The notes below the pieces were generated by a model. The model had not been told where the DNA came from. It searched no databases and was given only the letters and a program-made list of their open reading frames with translations. The position numbers and the translations under genes were made by a program. From an uncultured Alphaproteobacteria bacterium (lineage in GTDB: Bacteria; Pseudomonadota; Alphaproteobacteria; RF32; CAG-239): a DNA stretch of 12,411 bases. Positions 7,417 to 12,411 of the stretch are shown here, in pieces; within the stretch, counting starts at the first letter, position 1; every line of letters begins with the position of its first letter. Where the stretch lies: the NCBI GenBank assembly GCA_949542085.1, contig CATGXW010000004.1:1-12411 (forward strand), read 5' to 3'.

Positions 7417-10173
7417 ATGCCTCAAAAAGTTTGTCTTATTGATGGGTCGGGTTATATTTTTCGTGCTTTTTACGGGCTTCCGCCTTTAACGGCGCCGGAT
7501 GGGACACCGGTGAATGCTGTTTTTGGCTTTACCAATATGTTTATGAAGCTGACATCCAATATTCCGTGTGACTATTGTCTGGTTTTGTTTGATGCCAAGC
7601 GTCAAAATTTCCGCAACGATATTTTTCCTGACTACAAAGGCACGCGCAAAGAAACACCGGAAGATTTAATCCCGCAGTTTTCCATTATCCGCAAAGCGGT
7701 TGACGCTCTTAACCTGAACTATCTGGAAATGGAGGGATACGAGGCGGACGACTTGATTGCGACTTATGCCAAAAAAGCGCTTGCCGAAGGTTTGGAAGTG
7801 ACGGTTGTGTCCGGCGATAAGGATTTGATGCAACTTATCCGCCCCGGTGTTACGTTTTATGATCCGATGAAAGACAAGTTTTTTACGCCGGAAGACGTGC
7901 GTGAGAAATTCGGGGTTTATCCTGACAAGGTTGTTGATGTTCAGGCTTTGTCGGGCGACAGTATCGATAATGTCCCCGGTGTCCCCGGAATTGGCCCGAA
8001 AACGGCGGCTCAGTTAATCAATGAATATGGTTCTTTGGAAGGTGTTTTGGAACACGCTTCCGAAATCAAGCAAAACAAACGTCGTGAAACAATTATTGAA
8101 AACGCTGAAAACGCCCGCATCTCTCTCAAGCTGGTGACGCTGAAAGACGATGTTCCGGTTGAAAAGCCGATTTCAGATTTTCATTGTCGTGCGCCGCAAA
8201 AGGATGTTTTGGATGAGTTTGTGCAAACCTATGGTTTCTATTCTTTGCGTAACAGAATAGAGAAATGGCTGGTTGAACGCTGTTCTAAGGTTGCGGAGAT
8301 GTCGGAAAATAACGCTGTATTTAAAACGGCGGAGATCATAAAAGATTATGAGTTGGTGCAAACGGAAGCCAAACTCAAAAAGTGGGTTGATTTGATTAAT
8401 CGGCACCGCAGATTTTCATTAAGCGTCATGACAACGGGGTTGGATCCTGTGTTTAATGATATGGTCGGGCTGTCTTTGTCCGTAGCGGCGGGGCAGGCAT
8501 GCTATATTCCGGTCAGTCATAGCAAAGATGAAAAAAATCTGGATTTGTTTGCCGAGCATAAGCCTGTTGCTCAGTTGTCGGTTGATTTGTTAAAACGTTA
8601 TTTGCAGCCGTTATTGTCCAGTCGGTCGATTCTTAAAATCGGACACAATATCAAATCGGCAATGCATTTTTTACACAAATCTCTGGCGGTGGAAGATATT
8701 TTCCCGATAGAAGACATTAGCGTTCTGTCATACGATTTGGATAGTTCCGAACACGGACATTCGATCGAAGATTTGTCTGGTTTGTTGTTGGATTTGCAAC
8801 CTCTTCATTTTGAAGATGTCATCGGCAGCGGCAAAAATAAAATTCCTCTCGAAAATGTTGATATCAATCTGGCGTTGGAATATATGGCGCAGCGCGCGGA
8901 TTTCATCTTGCGTTTATATGATCAGCTCAAACCTCGCTTGGTTGCGGAACAAAAAGCGGCGGTTTACGAAAATTTTGACCGCCCGCTGATTTCCACGCTT
9001 TATGCGATGGAGCAACGGGGCGTTATGGTTAATGCGCAGTCCTTGCGGGAATTAAGCGGCTATTTTGATGAGCGTATACATGCCGCCGAGCAAGAAATTT
9101 TCAAGTTGGCGGGAGAAGAGTTTAACGTCGGTTCGCCCAAACAAATTGGTGAAATCTTGTTTGGCAAACTGGGATTAAAGGGCAAGAAAACGGCTTCCGG
9201 CGCATGGCAAACCGGCGCTGACGTGCTGGAACAACTGGCTGAAGAGGGTGTTGGGCTTGCCGATAAGATTCTCGAATGGCGTGAGTTCAGCAAACTGAAA
9301 TCAACCTATACGGATTCCTTGTTTGCTTTAATGGATAAGGAAAATCGCGTCCACACGACCTATAGCCAGATAGTCGCCAATACCGGTCGTTTGTCTTCCA
9401 ATAATCCGAATTTGCAAAATATTCCCATTCGCAGCGAAGAAGGGCGTAAAATCCGTAGTTGTTTTGTGGCTCGTTCGGGATACAAAATCATATCTTCCGA
9501 TTATTCTCAGGTGGAATTGCGTTTGTTGGCGTCTGTTGTTGATGTCAAACGTTTGCAGCAGGCTTTTGCGGATGGGGTGGATGTGCATGCGGCAACCGCC
9601 TCGCATGTTTTCGGCGTGCCTTTGGATCAGGTTGACGCCAACCTGCGCCGTCATGCCAAAGCCATTAATTTCGGAATTGTTTATGGGATTTCGCAATATG
9701 GGCTGGCGCGCAATATCGGAACATCGGCAGCCGAGGCCAAGGCTTATATAGACGCTTATTTTGCCCAAATGCCAGAGATTAAGGCCTATATGGATGAAAC
9801 AATTGCCTTTGCGCATAAACATGGCTATGTTGTCACGCCTTTCGGGCGCAAATGTTCGGTGTTTGGTATTAATGACAAGAATAAAAGGATTGTTGCTAAC
9901 GCCGAGCGTGCGGCGATAAACGCGCCTATTCAGGGAGGTGCGGCCGATATTATCAAACTGGCGATGAATAAGGTTGAAAAAGAACTGGTTTCTCGAGGCT
10001 TTAAAACACGAATGTTGCTTCAAGTTCATGATGAATTGGTCTTTGAAGCGCCTGAAAGCGAAGTTGAAGAGGTTTGCCGCCTGATTAAAGAAACGATGGA
10101 AACCGTTGTTGATTTCAAGGTTCCTTTTGTAGCAGAAGTCGGTGTCGGCGACAATTGGACCGAGGCCCACTAA
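7417..10173 (+). CDS. polA: DNA polymerase I (5'-nuclease, degenerate 3'-5' exonuclease, polymerase)
   Basis: 918 residues, close to the E. coli enzyme (928). It fills gaps and removes RNA primers in lagging-strand and repair synthesis. The ATG is preceded by GGGAG at 7 bases. The 5'-nuclease domain (about 1-290) is intact: Asp9 in LIDGSG, EGYEADD (106-112), SGDKD (132-136), GDSIDN (180-185) and the helix-hairpin-helix GVPGIGPKTAA. The polymerase domain (about 545-918) is intact: TGRLSSNNPNLQNIP (656-670), DYSQVELR with Asp695, the O-helix Arg744, Lys748, Phe752 and Tyr756, and QVHDE with Asp872. The middle exonuclease domain (about 330-505) aligns with E. coli, but its four metal ligands are gone: Asp355, Glu357, Asp424 and Asp501 correspond to Ser336, Met338, Ala415 and Arg493. 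Proofreading is therefore predicted absent, as in Taq and Bacillus Pol I. No terminator is obvious downstream. Confidence 0.98.
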   Translation: MPQKVCLIDGSGYIFRAFYGLPPLTAPDGTPVNAVFGFTNMFMKLTSNIPCDYCLVLFDAKRQNFRNDIFPDYKGTRKETPEDLIPQFSIIRKAVDALNLNYLEMEGYEADDLIATYAKKALAEGLEVTVVSGDKDLMQLIRPGVTFYDPMKDKFFTPEDVREKFGVYPDKVVDVQALSGDSIDNVPGVPGIGPKTAAQLINEYGSLEGVLEHASEIKQNKRRETIIENAENARISLKLVTLKDDVPVEKPISDFHCRAPQKDVLDEFVQTYGFYSLRNRIEKWLVERCSKVAEMSENNAVFKTAEIIKDYELVQTEAKLKKWVDLINRHRRFSLSVMTTGLDPVFNDMVGLSLSVAAGQACYIPVSHSKDEKNLDLFAEHKPVAQLSVDLLKRYLQPLLSSRSILKIGHNIKSAMHFLHKSLAVEDIFPIEDISVLSYDLDSSEHGHSIEDLSGLLLDLQPLHFEDVIGSGKNKIPLENVDINLALEYMAQRADFILRLYDQLKPRLVAEQKAAVYENFDRPLISTLYAMEQRGVMVNAQSLRELSGYFDERIHAAEQEIFKLAGEEFNVGSPKQIGEILFGKLGLKGKKTASGAWQTGADVLEQLAEEGVGLADKILEWREFSKLKSTYTDSLFALMDKENRVHTTYSQIVANTGRLSSNNPNLQNIPIRSEEGRKIRSCFVARSGYKIISSDYSQVELRLLASVVDVKRLQQAFADGVDVHAATASHVFGVPLDQVDANLRRHAKAINFGIVYGISQYGLARNIGTSAAEAKAYIDAYFAQMPEIKAYMDETIAFAHKHGYVVTPFGRKCSVFGINDKNKRIVANAERAAINAPIQGGAADIIKLAMNKVEKELVSRGFKTRMLLQVHDELVFEAPESEVEEVCRLIKETMETVVDFKVPFVAEVGVGDNWTEAH

Positions 10174-10242
10174 AAAGAAAAGCAAGACATAATAATCCGC
10201 ATGGAAACACAATAAATCAAGATAATAGCGTACGAGGTGACA

Positions 10243-10319
10243 ACCAATTCTTGGTCAATCCGCAAATTCTTTTGCCGGACGAAAATTATGCCTAATCAAC
10301 TGCGACAACTCAATTGTTG
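10243..10319. other. Three consecutive small stem-loops, possible structured RNA
   Basis: Stem 1: 10243-10247 pairs with 10251-10255 (ACCAA/TTGGT, 3-base loop). Stem 2: 10259-10266 pairs with 10271-10279 (eight pairs with one bulged C, loop TTCT). Stem 3: 10306-10309 pairs with 10316-10319 (CAAC/GTTG). The first two share AATTCTT around the loop. This could be a small RNA, a polA 3'-UTR structure or chance; no family match is recognised. Confidence 0.2.
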
Positions 10320-10361
10320 GACATAGCGCCGTTTTCAGCCTCTACTCCCCAAAGATAATAA

Positions 10362-10373
10362 ACAAAGCTTTGT
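10362..10373. repeat. Perfect 12-bp palindrome ACAAAGCTTTGT
   Basis: The sequence reads the same on both strands and has no spacer, so it suits a dimeric protein-binding site better than an RNA hairpin. It lies 189 bases after polA and 254 bases before the coiled-coil gene. No binding protein is assigned. Confidence 0.3.
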
Positions 10374-10460
10374 GTGAACCTCAACCTGCAGAATTGCTGT
10401 TCGAGGAGATTCTAAAAAGAAAAAAGTTAATTATTTATTACCGATTCCCGTGAGTGAAAC

Positions 10461-10473
10461 CGGCGATTCGCCG
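10461..10473. repeat. GC-rich hairpin CGGCG-ATT-CGCCG
   Basis: Five perfect G/C pairs (10461-10465 with 10469-10473) close a three-base loop. A GANTC site spans the loop. No U-tract follows on either strand, so it is not a standard terminator. Confidence 0.35.
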
Positions 10474-10476
10474 CAA

Positions 10477-10507
10477 AGCAAGACTCAGATTCGTTTTGAG
10501 TCTTGTT
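10477..10507. other. 13-bp stem-loop followed by a palindromic A/T tract
   Basis: CAAGACTCA (10479-10487) pairs perfectly with TGAGTCTTG (10497-10505). Weaker pairs extend the stem at both ends to 13 bp with a five-base loop. The next 12 bases (10508-10519) are the palindrome AAAAATATTTTT. Three GANTC sites lie in the stem. The T-run begins about eight bases after the stem, too far for a canonical terminator, though weak termination of polA transcripts is possible. Confidence 0.4.
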
Positions 10508-10549
10508 AAAAATATTTTTCGATTCGTTTCCGACTCTGGCAAAACAAAA

Positions 10550-10579
10550 TTGCGACTCTGTCAGACTCGGATTTGTATT
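10550..10579 (+). promoter_or_regulatory. Candidate promoter for the coiled-coil gene, overlapping GANTC sites
   Basis: TTGCGA (10550-10555) and TGTATT (10574-10579) are 18 bases apart and would start transcription about 40 bases before the ATG at 10627. One GANTC overlaps the -35 and another lies in the spacer, the arrangement seen at GcrA/CcrM-controlled promoters. Both hexamers match the consensus at only four of six positions. Confidence 0.35.
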
Positions 10580-10626
10580 GCAAAAAATCCGTTTTTTCGG
10601 TAAACTCAAACAAAACGGAGACGGAT

Positions 10627-11439
10627 ATGGATCATGTTTATGTTATCATAATCGCCATTGTGGCGATAGTTGTGGCGGCGTGTGTTCGGGAGGTGTTGCG
10701 TCTGCGCAAGTTTTTGCATGAGGAAAAAGAAAAACGGTTGCAAGAGCAGGCGGAAAAGTCCCGAATGAAAATAGATTCTGTTTTGTCCGGCTTTGATGGA
10801 GAAAGAAGAAATATTTTAGAGTTTTCTCCTGAATACAACAAGATTAAAGACGAAGAAAAAGAAACGAGAGATCGTCTTTTGAAAGAGGTTTTGGAAAAAG
10901 TTTACGCCGAGGAGCAACGGACTAAAAAGCGCCTTGAACAAGATGTGGTGCAAGAGATTATCCGTGATGTTGTCCGTAATTTTCGCCATTCCGTGTATCA
11001 GCGTATGAACCGGCCGAAGTTGAAAGAGGAGAAGTTCAAAAAGAGGCTGGTTTCAAAAAGCAATATTGCGAAAGAAAAAGAAAAGCGAAACGAGCAAAGC
11101 AAAGAGAACGAAAAGAAACGTCAGGATGAGCAAAGGCGTCGTGAACAGGATAGCGAGCGGGAGCAGCAGCGTCAGCAAGAACAGCGCCAACAAGAAGAAC
11201 GTCGCCAAAAAGACGAGGAAAAAGCCTCAAAAGAACGTTTAGAAAAAGAAAGGCGTCAACAAGAAGATGCTCGGCAAAAAATCTTACAAAAACGCGGTGT
11301 TGAAAACTCGGAAAAACAATCTGCCAAGGCGTCGGAAACCCATGTTTCGGAAGTGGAAATCAAGCCGGAAGGTCTTTCGGTGAGCAAAGTAGCCTCAGAA
11401 ACCGGAAAAGCGGCTTCCAAAGCGTCAGGCGGTCGTTAA
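10627..11439 (+). CDS. Unknown membrane-anchored, highly charged coiled-coil protein
   Basis: A 270-residue protein I do not recognise. The ATG at 10627 has GGAG six bases upstream; the frame stays open further up but that would place charged residues before the membrane helix. Residues 4-20 (VYVIIIAIVAIVVAACV) form one transmembrane helix with Arg21, Arg25, Arg27 and Lys28 after it, so by the positive-inside rule the rest is cytoplasmic. Residues 30-128 are a charged helical region with ordinary composition (SVLSGFDGERRNILEFSPEY, then EVLEKVYAEEQ and QEIIRDVVRNFRHSVYQRM), possibly a small domain. Residues 133-225 are almost pure Lys/Glu/Gln/Arg low complexity, a likely long single helix. The tail 226-270 is Ser/Ala/Lys-rich. 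The outline resembles TolA or the N-terminus of RNase Y, but no catalytic or binding domain follows. It sits between polA and gyrB with the GANTC cluster upstream. Confidence 0.8.
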   Translation: MDHVYVIIIAIVAIVVAACVREVLRLRKFLHEEKEKRLQEQAEKSRMKIDSVLSGFDGERRNILEFSPEYNKIKDEEKETRDRLLKEVLEKVYAEEQRTKKRLEQDVVQEIIRDVVRNFRHSVYQRMNRPKLKEEKFKKRLVSKSNIAKEKEKRNEQSKENEKKRQDEQRRREQDSEREQQRQQEQRQQEERRQKDEEKASKERLEKERRQQEDARQKILQKRGVENSEKQSAKASETHVSEVEIKPEGLSVSKVASETGKAASKASGGR

Positions 11440-11477
11440 ATTTCCTCCTCAAACGTTGGAAAACTTTGATTTATTTC

Positions 11478-11506
11478 TTGGTAAAAACAACAAATTGATG
11501 TATGTT
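11478..11506 (+). promoter_or_regulatory. Candidate gyrB promoter
   Basis: TTGGTA (11478-11483) and TATGTT (11501-11506) are 17 bases apart in the AT-rich 108-base gap before gyrB, giving a 5' leader of about 35 bases. Each hexamer matches consensus at four of six positions. No terminator for the upstream gene is visible in this gap, and no GANTC site occurs in it. Confidence 0.35.
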
Positions 11507-11547
11507 TTTAGCAATAATTTTTTATGTGTAAAGGAATAGGAAAAGAT

Positions 11548-12411
11548 ATGAGTTCAGAAATGACGCAAGACGAGATTCTCAAGGAAGAAAAGGAATACGG
11601 CGCTGATCAGATTAAGGTGCTGAAAGGGCTGGATGCTGTGCGCAAACGCCCCGGTATGTACATCGGCGACACGGATGACGGTTCTGGGCTTCATCATATG
11701 ATTTACGAGGTCTTGGATAACGCGATTGACGAGGCTTTGGCCGGTTATTGTGATAAGACTGAAATCATTCTTAATCCTGACGGTTCTGCGACCATTCGTG
11801 ACAACGGCCGTGGTATTCCTGTCGGAATGCACAAGGAAGAGGGAATTTCCGCGGCAGAGGTCATTATGACCGAATTGCACTCAGGCGGTAAGTTCGATAA
11901 CAACTCCTACAAGGTTTCCGGCGGTCTTCATGGTGTGGGCGTTTCTGTGGTTAACGCTTTGTCCACGTGGTTGAAGTTGCGCATTTGGCGTGAAGGACAT
12001 GAGCATATTGCTGAGTTTGCCAACGGTAATGTGACCAAGCATTTGACCGTTGTCGGAGACGCTCCCGGCCGCCACGGAACCGAAGTGACTTTTCTGCCGT
12101 CTCCTGAAACGTTTACACAAACGGAATTTAATTTTGAAACATTGGAGCGTGCTATTCGTGAAAAAGCTTTCTTGAATTCCGGTGTCTATCTGAAATTGAT
12201 TGATCGTCGTGGTCCTGAACCCAGAGAAGCCGATTTTCACTATGAAGGCGGTTTGAAAGCCTTTGTTGACCACATCAACAAATCAAAAGCCCCGTTGCAT
12301 GCCGATGTTATCTCCATTGCCGGCGAGGGAAATGATATTACTGTCGAAGCCGCTTTGCAGTGGACCAACGCCTATAACGAGAGCATGCTCTGCTTCACCA
12401 ACAATATTCCG
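11548..12411 (+). CDS. gyrB: DNA gyrase subunit B, N-terminal 288 codons (cut by window edge)
   Basis: ATPase subunit of the type II topoisomerase that introduces negative supercoils. The ATG follows AGGAATAGGAAAAG. The GHKL ATPase domain is clear: VRKRPGMYIGD (31-41), EVLDNAIDEALAG (54-66) with catalytic Glu54 and Mg-binding Asn58 (E. coli Glu42 and Asn46), RDNGRGIPV (84-92) with adenine-contacting Asp85, the ATP lid with SGGKFDNNSYKVSGGLHGVGVS (112-133) and HGTEVTFLPS (176-185). From about 230 the transducer domain begins (HYEGGLKAFVDHINKSK, QWTNAYNES). GyrB is preferred over ParE because of the gyrase-type AAEVIMTELHSGGKFDNNSYK segment; the TOPRIM part lies beyond the window. The first 20 residues are a somewhat long acidic lead-in (EMTQDEILKEEKEYGADQIK). 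Everything beyond codon 288 is outside the window. Confidence 0.97.
   Translation, partial: MSSEMTQDEILKEEKEYGADQIKVLKGLDAVRKRPGMYIGDTDDGSGLHHMIYEVLDNAIDEALAGYCDKTEIILNPDGSATIRDNGRGIPVGMHKEEGISAAEVIMTELHSGGKFDNNSYKVSGGLHGVGVSVVNALSTWLKLRIWREGHEHIAEFANGNVTKHLTVVGDAPGRHGTEVTFLPSPETFTQTEFNFETLERAIREKAFLNSGVYLKLIDRRGPEPREADFHYEGGLKAFVDHINKSKAPLHADVISIAGEGNDITVEAALQWTNAYNESMLCFTNNIP

Larger units (their letters stand above)
10443..10568. promoter_or_regulatory. Dense cluster of GANTC (CcrM-type) methylation sites
   Basis: Nine GANTC sites start at 10443, 10465, 10482, 10488, 10498, 10521, 10532, 10554 and 10564, with a tenth outlier at 10408. Random expectation in 126 bases is about half a site, and the whole polA gene has three (near 8628, 9268 and 9312). 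GANTC is the target of CcrM, the cell-cycle DNA methyltransferase of Alphaproteobacteria, and hemimethylated or methylated GANTC is read by GcrA at promoters. A CtrA-like TTAA-N7-TTAC (10427-10441) borders the cluster. The cluster is seen directly; its regulatory role on the gene at 10627 is inferred. Confidence 0.6.
10174..10626. other. 453-base intergenic region between polA and the coiled-coil gene
   Basis: No convincing gene is present. The left part (10174-10440) holds three small stem-loops, a 12-bp palindrome and an AT-rich run (10413-10441). The right part (10443-10568) holds a dense cluster of GANTC sites, two hairpins and a candidate promoter. I looked for tRNA T-arms, the 4.5S/SRP loop, RNase P, tmRNA and 6S signatures and found none. 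One plus-strand frame (10241-10453) is open for 70 codons but has no ATG. No rho-independent terminator with a U-tract directly after a stem is visible for polA. Confidence 0.7.

Noticed and set aside
9328..10212. 294-codon open frame antisense to the 3' end of polA
   Set aside because: It lies almost wholly opposite the conserved polymerase domain, which explains its sequence; the translation shows no family features and no ribosome binding site.
10342..10350. GGGGAGTAG on the minus strand with a later GTCC-AACA, recalling the yybP-ykoY manganese riboswitch
   Set aside because: The second conserved loop and the closing stem are not convincing, and the minus strand leads only into the antisense of polA, with no gene to control.
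10427..10609. 60-codon minus-strand open frame across the GANTC cluster
   Set aside because: No ribosome binding site or recognisable features; its composition follows from the clustered GANTC and hairpin sequence.
11554..12273. Two minus-strand open frames of 108 and 130 codons
   Set aside because: Both are antisense to the highly conserved gyrB ATPase domain.

Overview
The window looks like chromosomal DNA of an alphaproteobacterium with fairly low GC (mid-40s percent by eye). The main support is the tight minus-strand cluster gpmI - envC-like - ctpA - divergent polysaccharide deacetylase, an order I know from many Alphaproteobacteria. An unusual cluster of GANTC, the recognition sequence of the alphaproteobacterial CcrM methyltransferase, fits this. 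I cannot place it to order or genus. Nothing in the window looks like an insertion sequence, phage, CRISPR array, tRNA or rRNA.

Layout. Positions 1-5234 (minus strand) hold a four-gene run read from gpmI (glycolysis) through an EnvC-like amidase activator and the periplasmic protease CtpA to a deacetylase-family protein cut by the left edge. The gaps are only 14, 15 and 8 bases, so it is probably one operon. Positions 5326-7086 (minus) hold a compact class A penicillin-binding protein. A 79-base divergent region follows, then on the plus strand a 66-residue ribbon-helix-helix protein, polA, a 453-base intergenic region, an unrecognised membrane-anchored coiled-coil protein, and the first 288 codons of gyrB.

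How the genes fit together. The minus-strand half is mostly envelope work: peptidoglycan synthesis (PBP), control of septal amidases (EnvC-like), periplasmic proteolysis (CtpA) and an envelope protein of the deacetylase fold, plus one glycolytic enzyme. The plus-strand half is DNA metabolism (DNA polymerase I and gyrase B) with two small proteins of unknown role.

Most unusual points. (1) Nine GANTC sites lie within 126 bases (10443-10568) just upstream of the unknown coiled-coil gene, against three in the whole 2757-base polA gene. Most share a spacing near multiples of 11 bp. (2) PolA has lost all four metal-binding carboxylates of its 3'-5' proofreading domain while keeping intact 5'-nuclease and polymerase motifs. 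(3) The deacetylase-family protein lacks the family's catalytic Asp and His motifs. (4) The coiled-coil protein between polA and gyrB matches no family I recognise.
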